64,000 bases of DNA. Origin: Bacillus sp. S/N-304-OC-R1 (GTDB lineage Bacteria; Bacillota; Bacilli; Bacillales; Cytobacillaceae). The notes beneath the pieces were generated by a model, which worked only from the letters and a program-made list of their open reading frames with translations, ran no database searches and had not been told where the DNA came from. Shown here one piece after another: positions 1 through 8,272 of this stretch (its first letter is position 1; every line of letters starts with the position of its first letter). The DNA lies in the NCBI RefSeq assembly GCF_019749375.1, contig NZ_JACWFE010000023.1, forward strand, positions 124,001 to 188,000, given 5' to 3'. A program made the position numbers and the translations under genes.

Positions 1-118
1 ATGATAACAAATTAATAATCTTCAATGCTCTCCTATTGGAAAAATAAAACCTTTATGAGAAACACTTCAAAAAATGGTATATTTGAATATGTGCGTATAT
101 TAATTAAGGAGTGTTTTT

Positions 119-1285
119 ATGATTAAGAAAGCTACTAAAATATTAGGAGTTATGATCTTGTCTATTCTTATCATTGCAAGTATCATAATAGCCTTAAAAG
201 TAGATTTTTCAAATCCAGCAGACTTAGAAAAATTTGTACAGAACAAAATGAATAAAACAAATGTACCTGGCGTTTCGATTGCTATTATAAAAGATAATAA
301 AGTTGATAGATATATCAGTTATGGCTATGCGAATATTGCCGAAGGGAAAAAAGTCAATCAAGATACGGTATTTCAAATTGCCTCACTTTCAAAAGTAGTT
401 ACAGCTACCGCTATTATGCAATTGTATGAAAAGGAGAAATTAAATCTCGATGATGATATAAACAAGTATCTTCCATTTTCAGTTACGAATCCAAACTTTC
501 CAAATGAACCCATTACAATAAAAATGCTACTCGACCATACTTCTGGAATCCAAGACAATTGGGATGTAATCGACAGTCTTTATACGATAGATAGTGGGGG
601 CGGCGACTCCAAAATTTCGATTGGTGAATTTTCTAAAGAATATTTAGGGGTAAGTGGAAAGTGGTATTCCGCAGAAAAAAATTTCACAGAAAATAAACCT
701 GGAGCAACGTTCGATTATAGTAATGTAGGATTCGGACTTTTGGGCTATATTGTAGAGCAAGTTAGCGATATGCCGTTCAATCAATATACAAAAAACAACA
801 TTTTTCTACCACTGGGAATGTCAGAGACAGAATGGCTGCACAAAGATGTGACAACCGAAAACTTCGCATCACCTTATGATAACCAAAAAGAGCTGCCTAG
901 ATATTCTTTCCCAACCTACCCTGATGGTACATTGAAAACAAACGTAGTAGATTTCAGCAAATTCTTAGTAAGCTTGTCGGATGAAAGCAAGACCATATTA
1001 AAACCAGAAACAATTAAAGAAATGCTAAGTCCCCAATCAAATGATGGAAACCAAACCTTAGGCTGGAGTTATTCATCTTTAGATGACATTTTCATGAAAA
1101 AATTAAATAACGGAAGTATCGTTGGCCATACAGGCTCAGATCCTGGTGAGTTTTCAATAGGACTCTATAATCCGGAAAAAAAGAACGGTTTGGTCATATT
1201 TATGAACCAACAAATGGGATTAAAATTACAAACGATAAATATATATTATATGATCAAGAGAATTGTAGAAGAAGCTGATTTATAA
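119..1285 (+). CDS. Membrane-anchored serine hydrolase, beta-lactamase class C / penicillin-binding family
   Basis: The 388-residue protein has an N-terminal hydrophobic anchor (about residues 8-26) followed by an extracytoplasmic beta-lactamase-fold domain. The three active-site motifs are visible: SxxK at S89-L90-S91-K92, YSN at 200-202 and HTG at 337-339. The family contains D,D-peptidases, esterases and class C beta-lactamases, and sequence alone does not settle the substrate. AAGGAGTG lies six bases before the ATG, which fixes the start. The gene appears monocistronic, with a hairpin terminator about 50 bp downstream. Confidence 0.85.
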   Translation: MIKKATKILGVMILSILIIASIIIALKVDFSNPADLEKFVQNKMNKTNVPGVSIAIIKDNKVDRYISYGYANIAEGKKVNQDTVFQIASLSKVVTATAIMQLYEKEKLNLDDDINKYLPFSVTNPNFPNEPITIKMLLDHTSGIQDNWDVIDSLYTIDSGGGDSKISIGEFSKEYLGVSGKWYSAEKNFTENKPGATFDYSNVGFGLLGYIVEQVSDMPFNQYTKNNIFLPLGMSETEWLHKDVTTENFASPYDNQKELPRYSFPTYPDGTLKTNVVDFSKFLVSLSDESKTILKPETIKEMLSPQSNDGNQTLGWSYSSLDDIFMKKLNNGSIVGHTGSDPGEFSIGLYNPEKKNGLVIFMNQQMGLKLQTINIYYMIKRIVEEADL

Positions 1286-1332
1286 AATAAATTAAGTTAA
1301 ATAATATTTCATTTATGATAAACTCCAAAGAG

Positions 1333-1366
1333 CCGATTCAAGAAATAATCTTGAATCGGTTTAGTT
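1333..1366 (+). terminator. Rho-independent terminator after the serine hydrolase
   Basis: Perfect 10-bp inverted repeat CCGATTCAAG / CTTGAATCGG with a 7-base loop, followed by a T-rich tract on the plus strand. It sits between convergent genes. Confidence 0.6.
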
Positions 1367-1401
1367 TTCATGAAAAAAAAGACGCATTCGTTAATTTAAC
1401 T

Positions 1402-3078
1402 TTACATTTTATTTGGTGCAGAAATACCTAATAAACTTAGAGCATCTTTTAATACAATGGCTACGCAAAAAGCGAATGAGAGCTTCATTTGTTTCCACTC
1501 ATCATTGACTAAAATTTTTGTATGTGCATAATACTTATTAAATGCACGCGCCAACAGCAAGCTGTATTTCGCGATTTGTGATGGATCGGCTTGTTCATAT
1601 GATTTCTGAACAATGACTGGGTACTGTTCAAGCAGCTGAATTACTGGCCACGCATATTCACCTAAATTCTCAAATTGAAGTTTCTTCTCTATAAATTCAC
1701 CTTTTTCAAGTAGCGATGATATTCGCACAAATGTGTACTGCACATATGGACCTGTTTCTCCCTCAAAGTTCATCATTTGTTCTAAAGAAAATTCAATATC
1801 ATTTAATCGATCATTTTTTAAATCATTAAAAATGACTGCTCCAACTCCGACCAGTTTCGCAACCAATTCTTTCTGTTCAAGTGCTGGATTTTTTTCTTCA
1901 ATATTACGCTTTGCTGTTTGAATTGCTTCTGCTAATACATCTGCAAGCAGCACGACTTTTCCTTTACGTGTCGACATTTTCCTACCGTCTTTTAACATCA
2001 TGCCAAATGGAACGTGATGTAAGTCTTTTGACCAATCATATCCCATTTTTTCAATGACTTTAAACAGTTGTTTGAAGTGAAGTGATTGCTCATTTCCTAC
2101 AACGTAATATATTTTTTTCGCATTATACTGTTTTTTACGATACATTGCTGCAGCTAAATCACGTGTGGCATAAAGAGTTGCCCCGTCCGTTTTCGTAATG
2201 AGACAAGGAGGCAAATCTTCTAACTCCACAACATAGGCACCATCTGATAAAGTGAGTAAGCCTTTTTCTTTTAGCTCCTCAATAACAACGTCCATTTTGT
2301 CATTATAAAACGCTTCGCCAGAGTAGGAATCAAAACAAATACCTAATAAGTTATAAATGGAATTAAATTCCTTTAGTGACGCATCTCGGAACCATCTCCA
2401 AAGTGTAAGAGATTCTTCGTCTCCATCTTCAAGCGATTTAAAGCTAGCACGTGCTTGTTCGTTTAAAGACTCATTTGTTTCAGCCATTTCATGAAACTTC
2501 ACATAGATTTTTAATAACTCTTGAATTGGCGAAGCTTCGATTGCCTCTTTGTCTCCCCAAAGCTTATATGCGACAATCAATTTACCAAATTGAGTGCCCC
2601 AATCCCCTAGATGATTAATACGTACTGCATTGTATCCATTTTTTTGGGCAGTATTTGCTAATGCATTCCCAATAACTGTTGAACGTAAGTGCCCCATAGA
2701 AAATGGCTTTGCAATATTCGGAGATGAATAGTCGATGACAACATTCTCTTTTACGGGCTGCTTCGAACCATATTTATCCTTTTCAGATAAAATGGTTTGC
2801 AATACACTTTCGGTCACCATTTGTTGATTGATGAAAATATTAACATAAGCTCCCACTACGTTTACTTTTTGGATCCACTCACTTTTTAATTGGATGGATA
2901 TTTCAGACGCAATCAATTGAGGTGATTTTTTTAGCTTTTTAGCTAGCGTAAAGCAAGGAAACGCTACATCACCTAAATCTATGTTTTTTGGCTTTTCAAG
3001 TAATTTTTCGATTTCACTTGCAGATAGTTCATTATTTAAAGCAATTGAAATCAAGGCTGCGATTGATTTATTTATCAT
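1402..3078 (-). CDS. argS: Arginyl-tRNA synthetase
   Basis: Class I synthetase that charges tRNA-Arg in the cytoplasm. The 558 residues match the usual Bacillus length. An N-terminal Arg-S additional domain is followed by the HIGH-type signature within PFSMGHLRSTVIGNA, a KMSK-type GRKMSTRKGK segment and a DALR anticodon-binding domain ending LGISAPNKM. The start is the ATG seven bases after GGAGGG; an in-frame TTG 15 bases upstream lies in the ribosome-binding site and is rejected. A T-box leader precedes it, so expression should follow uncharged tRNA-Arg. Several bacilli carry a second, T-box-regulated argS away from the main copy, and this could be that paralogue. Confidence 0.95.
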   Translation of the reverse strand: MINKSIAALISIALNNELSASEIEKLLEKPKNIDLGDVAFPCFTLAKKLKKSPQLIASEISIQLKSEWIQKVNVVGAYVNIFINQQMVTESVLQTILSEKDKYGSKQPVKENVVIDYSSPNIAKPFSMGHLRSTVIGNALANTAQKNGYNAVRINHLGDWGTQFGKLIVAYKLWGDKEAIEASPIQELLKIYVKFHEMAETNESLNEQARASFKSLEDGDEESLTLWRWFRDASLKEFNSIYNLLGICFDSYSGEAFYNDKMDVVIEELKEKGLLTLSDGAYVVELEDLPPCLITKTDGATLYATRDLAAAMYRKKQYNAKKIYYVVGNEQSLHFKQLFKVIEKMGYDWSKDLHHVPFGMMLKDGRKMSTRKGKVVLLADVLAEAIQTAKRNIEEKNPALEQKELVAKLVGVGAVIFNDLKNDRLNDIEFSLEQMMNFEGETGPYVQYTFVRISSLLEKGEFIEKKLQFENLGEYAWPVIQLLEQYPVIVQKSYEQADPSQIAKYSLLLARAFNKYYAHTKILVNDEWKQMKLSFAFCVAIVLKDALSLLGISAPNKM

Positions 3079-3096
3079 CACTTTTCCCTCCAAAAT

Positions 3097-3325
3097 AAAA
3101 AGCTCCCGTCTCTAAATAAGAGACGAGAGCATAGATTCCCGTGGTACCACTCTGGTTGCCACAAATTGTAGCCACTTTCTATTGTTAACGAGGTGACTCC
3201 CCGATGTTCTCTACTAAATGCTTCAAGAAATTTCTCAGAAGTGCGTTTCATTCATTCTTCCTGCATTAGGCTCACACCAACCCTAACTCGCTTTCCATTT
3301 CAAATGAACTACTCTCTTCATCATT
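3097..3325 (-). promoter_or_regulatory. T-box riboswitch leader of argS
   Basis: On the minus strand the leader carries the T-box core AGAGTGGTACCACGGG (3138-3153) followed by a terminator hairpin (3097-3130; arms GCTCTCGTCTCT and AGAGACGGGAGC, then a T run) ending just before the argS ribosome-binding site. Upstream stem I elements are recognisable. A CGC triplet at 3243-3245 is a plausible Arg specifier codon, but I could not prove its place in the specifier loop. Uncharged tRNA-Arg should favour the antiterminator. Confidence 0.92.
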
Positions 3326-3351
3326 GAATTTCCAATATTGTAATTTTATTC

Positions 3352-3380
3352 ATAGTACACAATTTAAATATACGTGTCAA
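3352..3380 (-). promoter_or_regulatory. Sigma-A promoter of the argS T-box transcript
   Basis: TTGACA, 17-base spacer, TACTAT on the minus strand, about 30 bases upstream of the first T-box stem. Confidence 0.8.
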
Positions 3381-3430
3381 CATTATATAGTAGCCTATCC
3401 TTTTTATTAAACTACATACAAAGAGTTAAT

Positions 3431-3943
3431 TTAGTGCTTCACATCTATAAGTAATTTTATCTCTTTTATTTGTTCTATATGTCGCTGTTCATGTAAATAT
3501 ATCTGTTCGATCCATTGATCAAGAGGTAATTCACCTAAGGCAGGGTGCTTCACTGATTTTTCTTCCAATATGGCTTTATCTTCTATAGTACTAAGAAAAG
3601 CCATCAATTTATTCCTCGATTCGTTTAACAAATCAATAATTTGCGGAACTTCAAATAATTTTTCATCTGGTTCAACGATTTTAGGAGCTTTAATCTTTTT
3701 TGTTCTATCCAATATTAAGTGAATATTTTTACGTTCTTTGCTAGTACGATCATTGTCTTTTAATCCCCATGCAATAGCCTTTATAGATGCCTCTTCCACT
3801 AAAACTAGATGATGGCAAACTTGTGCTATACTCCACATATTCATATCAGGCTTACGATTAAGTTCAGTATCACTTAATAAAGTAATTTCCTTTACTAAAT
3901 TATTTCTCGTTTCATACAGATTATCATTTACTAATTTATTCAT
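3431..3943 (-). CDS. DinB-like superfamily protein
   Basis: 170-residue single-domain protein of the DinB/YfiT four-helix-bundle family. The first helix pair carries CHHL and the C-terminal helix carries HEQRHIEQ, which together give the usual metal-binding histidine set. Characterised family members are metal-dependent thiol S-transferases or are damage-inducible; no substrate can be assigned here. The start ATG follows AAAGGGGGAAATTTC. It lies upstream of the argS promoter on the same strand and appears to be a separate unit. Confidence 0.8.
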   Translation of the reverse strand: MNKLVNDNLYETRNNLVKEITLLSDTELNRKPDMNMWSIAQVCHHLVLVEEASIKAIAWGLKDNDRTSKERKNIHLILDRTKKIKAPKIVEPDEKLFEVPQIIDLLNESRNKLMAFLSTIEDKAILEEKSVKHPALGELPLDQWIEQIYLHEQRHIEQIKEIKLLIDVKH

Positions 3944-4000
3944 GAAATTTCCCCCTTTATCAGATAGTGCTTACGTACATCCTTGAAATTTCTTCATTGT

Positions 4001-4513
4001 TCATTTGAACTCCTCATCTAAAATAGCGTAATAATATTCATCCCACCATTCATTACCTTTTGGAATACATTTTTTAAAAAAGCCTTCCCTTCTCATTCCA
4101 ATCTTCTCCATAACTCGGTATGATGGAATATTCTCTGGCTGACACGTAGCTATAATCCTATGTAAGTTCATTTCTTTAAAACCATATTTCAAAATGGCTT
4201 TTGCTGCTTCAGAAGCATACCCTCTGTTCTGATACTTCGGATTAAAAACCCATCCAATCTCATAAGTATGCTCACCAAAATACTTATAAAAAACAATGTG
4301 CCCTATAAGAATATCTTCATCTATTAATACTACAGGGAATTTTTCAGCGTTATCACCTTTGTTTTTATTTACAAATTCTTTTGCATCTTCTTCAGTAAAA
4401 ACCTCTTCAGGTATATACTTCATAACATTAATATCTGACGTATACTCATATACAGCTTGCCAATCCTTGAATTCAAATTCTCGTATCAATAACCTTTTTG
4501 TTTTAATGTGCAT
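4001..4513 (-). CDS. GNAT acetyltransferase, RimJ/RimL-like
   Basis: 170 residues covering one complete GNAT domain. The N-terminal TKRLLIREFEFKDW is typical of the RimJ/RimL subgroup, and the acetyl-CoA-binding loop with a helix start is seen around NPKYQNRGYASEAAKAIL. The region around EKIGMRREGFFKK matches the C-terminal strand of this group. RimJ/RimL enzymes acetylate ribosomal-protein N termini, but many paralogues act on small molecules or antibiotics, so the substrate is unknown. It is 57 bases upstream of the DinB gene on the same strand and could share a transcript. Confidence 0.82.
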   Translation of the reverse strand: MHIKTKRLLIREFEFKDWQAVYEYTSDINVMKYIPEEVFTEEDAKEFVNKNKGDNAEKFPVVLIDEDILIGHIVFYKYFGEHTYEIGWVFNPKYQNRGYASEAAKAILKYGFKEMNLHRIIATCQPENIPSYRVMEKIGMRREGFFKKCIPKGNEWWDEYYYAILDEEFK

Positions 4514-4662
4514 TAAACAAAACCCCCATCAAAAATACTTCCCTTATATATTTGATTTAAAGTTAACAATAACCTCTACAAAAACAAATTTCTGATCAAT
4601 AATCGCCGAATATTTTAGGAGGACATTTCTTATTCTCATTTTCTCCATACATAGGTTTGGAT

Positions 4663-5352
4663 CTATTTCAAACTTTGTTCCATCTCAATGAAATCTGGAT
4701 TTTCCATGAGTTCTGGACCAGCAAATCCTAGGTATAAATAAAGATCTCGGTTCGGAACGTTCGTTGTTGCCTTTAAAATTTGATTCGTCTCCTTCGAGTA
4801 AATAAAACGGTCATCATCTGGATTTTTTAATGAATGTGAAGATGGGAATTTAAATCCTTCATAATCAGCAAATAAATGGTAAAAGTACTTTTTGTCTACT
4901 TTCATTAATACTATTTGGAATAATTTATCTTCTCTTAAATAATACCTCGCAACCCCATCATAATCCATGACAAAGTCCGCTCCGCTGCCATCCTCTTGCT
5001 CTATAGAATATTTTTCTCCTAAAAGCTCTATTACACTTTCTTGTGAGTCGCCTAAAGCAATTCCATGAATATATAAATTACCTTGCTTTAAAAAGAATGT
5101 GGTTTTTTTCAAAATTGAATGCATTTCTATTTGAGATTGTTGTTCTGTTGCAGTAATTTGTTCATTTTCAATCAATATTTTATATAGGACTAAAAACATT
5201 ATGCTTATTGCCAAAACAAGGGTTAACACGACATAACTCCGTTTATGTTTAGGTGTCTTTGATGTGTGTGTAAGCTCATGCATGACATTGTTCATAACAC
5301 GCTTTTTACTTTCAATTAATTTTCTCACTTCTCTATAAAAATACTTATTCAT
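4663..5352 (-). CDS. Single-pass membrane protein, likely former partner (anti-sigma type) of a decayed ECF sigma factor
   Basis: 229 residues: a basic cytoplasmic N-terminus of about 40 residues, one transmembrane helix (about 41-60) and an extracytoplasmic domain of about 165 residues without a family I recognise. The ATG overlaps the end of an ECF sigma-factor remnant by 8 bases and uses GGGAGGTG, which lies within the remnant, as ribosome-binding site. Sigma gene then overlapping membrane gene is the usual layout for ECF sigma/anti-sigma pairs in Bacillus, so an anti-sigma or regulator role is inferred from context only. Confidence 0.6.
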   Translation of the reverse strand: MNKYFYREVRKLIESKKRVMNNVMHELTHTSKTPKHKRSYVVLTLVLAISIMFLVLYKILIENEQITATEQQSQIEMHSILKKTTFFLKQGNLYIHGIALGDSQESVIELLGEKYSIEQEDGSGADFVMDYDGVARYYLREDKLFQIVLMKVDKKYFYHLFADYEGFKFPSSHSLKNPDDDRFIYSKETNQILKATTNVPNRDLYLYLGFAGPELMENPDFIEMEQSLK

Positions 5353-5500
5353 TTAAAAACACCTCCCATTGTATCCCACTCAATTGATCTCTTAATAGTT
5401 CCCTTCCACGGATAAATACTTCCAGTACAATGTCCTCCGCAGTGTGGAGATCCTTCACATAACCATAAGCTATGCGAATCAGGAGTTCTGTATATAGAAA
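5345..5500 (-). pseudogene. ECF sigma factor remnant (region 2 with internal deletion)
   Basis: An open frame follows an in-frame TAG and reads through a sigma region 2 signature: AYGYVKDLHTAEDIVLEVFI. It then continues into GRELLRDQLSGIQWEVFLNE and stops, where a full ECF factor would have roughly 100 more residues including region 4. The tail resembles the C-terminal end of such factors, so an internal deletion joining region 2 to the tail is likely. No start codon with a ribosome-binding site is seen. Confidence 0.6.
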
Positions 5501-5670
5501 CTATTTCTTTTATGTTACGAATAGTAATTAATACGACACCTCTTTCTGATTCTCAAACCATTATAATTTGAATATATCAAAAATTTTAAATAAAATGATT
5601 GTTAATTACAGATTAATTAAATTGAAGCAAATCACTTATTAATAAACCCGTAACGAAGGAGAAGTAATAA

Positions 5671-6120
5671 ATGGAATACTATAAATATCTGAGACAGTTT
5701 GTAGGGCATAGACCCATTATTTTACCTGGTTCTGTTGTTATCATTTTAAATGAACAAAATGAAGTGTTATTGCAAAAAAGACACGATGGATATTGGGGAT
5801 TACCAGGAGGCTTAATGGATATAGGAGAAAGTTTTGAGGAAGTAGCAAAAAGAGAGGTTTTTGAAGAAACTGGATTAGTAGTTGAAAACTTAAAATTACT
5901 TAATGTATTCTCCGGTTCCGAATATTACTTAAAAGTCCCAAATGGAGACGAATTATATTCAGGAACAGCTGTCTATTTTACCAGGGACGTAAGTGGAGAA
6001 ATGGTGATTGATTATAGCGACTCAGAAAAAATGCAGTATTTTTCAATGAATAATTTACCCAATGAATTAACTGATAAGTATAGAGGGTTTATAAAACAAT
6101 ATATAAAAAAATATACTTAA
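5671..6120 (+). CDS. Nudix hydrolase
   Basis: 149 residues. The Nudix box is complete: G47 (GLMDIGE), E53, then REVFEETGL from residue 61, which coordinates Mg2+ and attacks the diphosphate bond of nucleoside-diphosphate-X substrates. The N-terminal segment YYKYLRQFVGHRPIILPGS is typical of a Bacillus subgroup annotated only as NUDIX hydrolase. GAAGGAGAAG lies 8 bases before the ATG. It stands alone on the plus strand with a weak hairpin terminator about 120 bp downstream; the precise substrate is unknown. Confidence 0.88.
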   Translation: MEYYKYLRQFVGHRPIILPGSVVIILNEQNEVLLQKRHDGYWGLPGGLMDIGESFEEVAKREVFEETGLVVENLKLLNVFSGSEYYLKVPNGDELYSGTAVYFTRDVSGEMVIDYSDSEKMQYFSMNNLPNELTDKYRGFIKQYIKKYT

Positions 6121-6238
6121 ATAACTAGGCTTTAGTTTGATAATAAAACAGCTACAAATGTTAAAGTTGAACTTATGTACTTTTACATAATTGACCTTTG
6201 GTTTTATGATCAATCTTTTTTAAAAAAACTACTCAAGT

Positions 6239-6270
6239 AAAGCCATCTTCATAGGAAAATGGCTTTTAAT
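6239..6270 (+). terminator. Hairpin terminator candidate downstream of the Nudix gene
   Basis: AAAGCCAT / ATGGCTTT inverted repeat with a 12-base loop, followed by TTAATTAT. It is about 120 bp after the stop codon, so assignment to the Nudix transcript is tentative. Confidence 0.45.
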
Positions 6271-6378
6271 TATCCTCTATTAAACTCAGTTAGTTTTTAC
6301 TGCCCTCGAGGTATCATTTTTCTTTAACTTCTTTATTTTACTATCTATCTTTAACAAACTCACCACTACAGACAATTC

Positions 6379-7407
6379 TTATATATCTTTTGATCTCTGT
6401 AGACTTTCTAATAAGGACATTCCTATTTTTTCATCAGCATTTCCACCTAATCTATAATTGGCCAGAACTACGGAGGCAACTTTCTTTTCTTTATCAATCC
6501 CTAAAAATGAACTAAAGCACCCTGTTCCACCGCCATGAAAAATAACATGATTGTTTTTCTTTAAAAGCTGCCATCCAAGACCCATATCATGCTTTTTATC
6601 TCCATTTCCATGTTTTTTATGACAAAGAGACAAATATGGTTTATCTTCGTCCATATTTATTTTTGCATATTTTAGTAAATCATCAGCAGTTGAACTGATT
6701 GCCCCTGCGGGTGATAAAAGATTGTCTTTGTCCCATTTCCAATTTCCGCAATCATTATTTTTTCTGTCATAGCCAGGTAAATTATTATTTGATGTTCCTA
6801 AATAGGTATCTTTTAATCCCAATTCATTTTGCAGAAACTCATTCATCGTATCCCAATATCCCCTGCCTGAAACACTACCTAATACATCTCCAATAAGGGA
6901 CATACCGAAATTTGAATATTTCCATGAGTAATCCTTATCTTTCACTTTACTTTTTTCAATCAGCATTTTCATTTTGTTTAAGTCCATTTGTAACGGATTA
7001 GTTTTACTTAAATCACCACCGCCTATCATCAAGCCTAAAATGATGCTTAAATATTCCCTATTATTCAACGGCAATGTTTGAGAATATCCGGAAGAATGAG
7101 TAGCAAGACGGAGTAATGTGGGGTAATACTCATCTTTCTTAAGTCCTTCTACATATTTTTGTATGGAATCGTTTAATGAGACCTTGTTTTCGGATACATA
7201 TTTTGATAGCAAAGATGAGGTAAAAGTCTTTGTAATAGACCCAATTTCATAATGATATGTTTGGGATGAATGGAGTTCACCATTTTCATTATAAATTTTT
7301 ATGACAGAATTATTGTCTATTAAATAGCCAACAGTTAATTTTAAATGTTTTTTTCCTCTACAGGCATTTTTAATTAATTGTAATGTTTCATCGCTGATTT
7401 CAAACAT
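6379..7407 (-). CDS. Serine hydrolase of the beta-lactamase / penicillin-binding family (cytosolic type)
   Basis: 342 residues with the motifs SITK (SxxK, about residue 53), YSN (in WKYSNFGMSLIG) and HGGGTG (C-terminal KTG equivalent). Unlike the protein at 119-1285 it has no signal peptide or membrane anchor, so it probably works in the cytoplasm or is released by another route. Relatives include esterases and D-aminopeptidases. GGGAGAG precedes the ATG. It lies downstream of, and on the same strand as, the MarR gene at 7483-8037 and may be under its control. Confidence 0.83.
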   Translation of the reverse strand: MFEISDETLQLIKNACRGKKHLKLTVGYLIDNNSVIKIYNENGELHSSQTYHYEIGSITKTFTSSLLSKYVSENKVSLNDSIQKYVEGLKKDEYYPTLLRLATHSSGYSQTLPLNNREYLSIILGLMIGGGDLSKTNPLQMDLNKMKMLIEKSKVKDKDYSWKYSNFGMSLIGDVLGSVSGRGYWDTMNEFLQNELGLKDTYLGTSNNNLPGYDRKNNDCGNWKWDKDNLLSPAGAISSTADDLLKYAKINMDEDKPYLSLCHKKHGNGDKKHDMGLGWQLLKKNNHVIFHGGGTGCFSSFLGIDKEKKVASVVLANYRLGGNADEKIGMSLLESLQRSKDI

Positions 7408-7482
7408 AATGTTTGCTCTCCCTTATCCTTCAATTAAAAATATTTCAAAGGATTGACATATATTTTATTAGACTATCCGATT

Positions 7483-8037
7483 TCATTTATTAATGGCTTG
7501 AGTTCTTCGTCTCTCAAACTCCTTCATTACTCTCAATTCTATTTCACTTGTATCCTCATCCATTTTTAAGTTACCTTCTTCTTCAAATCCATCTTGTTCT
7601 TCACCGTCGAAACTATAAAGTTTCTTTAGAAGATCCCACATTATTTCTAATTCTTTAGTTGATAACTTTTTAAACAGATCTTCTAAAAGGAAGATCCCCT
7701 TTTCTGTAACAACAAGCATTACCTTTTTTCCGATATCAGTAATTTTCACATTAATGGCACGTTTATCTTTCTTACTAGGAACTACGTTAACGTATTCCTT
7801 ATTTTCTAAAATTGTTATGATCTGTTTTACACTCTGTTTTGTAATACCTAATTTTCTAGCAATATTATTTAACGTCGTTTCATCTTCAGGTAAGTGCGCA
7901 ATTGCCACCATTGCCATGTACTGTCTTGATGTTAATGGTTCAAGGAATTTATCACCTTTTACCTGAATTTTATTTGCAAGTGAAAATAAAGTGGCGTAAG
8001 TTTGCTGCATTAAAAAAAGCTCTCTATAGATATCCAT
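7483..8037 (-). CDS. MarR-family transcriptional regulator with acidic C-terminal extension
   Basis: 184 residues. The winged helix spans about residues 35-110, with the recognition helix near ITKQSVKQIITILENKEY and the wing at PSKKDKRAINVKITD. An acidic extension of roughly 40 residues (EEQDGFEEEGNLKMDEDTSEIE) follows the normal MarR length and is unusual. GGAGGGCAGAA precedes the ATG. Palindromes overlapping its promoter indicate autorepression. The downstream hydrolase at 6379-7407 is a probable co-regulated gene. Confidence 0.85.
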   Translation of the reverse strand: MDIYRELFLMQQTYATLFSLANKIQVKGDKFLEPLTSRQYMAMVAIAHLPEDETTLNNIARKLGITKQSVKQIITILENKEYVNVVPSKKDKRAINVKITDIGKKVMLVVTEKGIFLLEDLFKKLSTKELEIMWDLLKKLYSFDGEEQDGFEEEGNLKMDEDTSEIELRVMKEFERRRTQAINK

Positions 8038-8051
8038 TTCTGCCCTCCACT

Positions 8052-8113
8052 TTAGACATTATACTGTCTAAATAAGATTATCATATTTTGGATTTTAGTC
8101 AATATACTGTCTA
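8052..8113 (-). promoter_or_regulatory. Promoter with paired operators of the MarR regulator
   Basis: Minus-strand TTGACT (8097-8102) and TAATCT (8075-8080) are 16 bases apart. A perfect palindrome TTAGACATTATACTGTCTAA lies at 8052-8071, next to the start of transcription. A second copy of TATACTGTCTA lies at 8103-8113, just upstream of the -35 box. Two matching sites flanking a promoter fit MarR autoregulation. Confidence 0.72.
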
Positions 8114-8146
8114 TTTTTTTCGTAAAAAAACGGTTCATTTGTCCCT

Positions 8147-8186
8147 TAAAAATAAATTAAGAAGTAATTCCTGCTGCAGAATTACT
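8147..8186 (-). terminator. Terminator downstream of hisS
   Basis: Inverted repeat AGTAATTC / GAATTACT with an 8-base loop; the minus strand continues TCTTAATTTATTTTT. It is about 85 bases after the hisS stop. Confidence 0.55.
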
Positions 8187-8272
8187 CCTTTACATTTAAT
8201 AATCAAGCTATGGAAATGAACTTAAAATCATTCAATTTCGCTATAACTAAACGTTATTTTTCAGCAGAAAAA

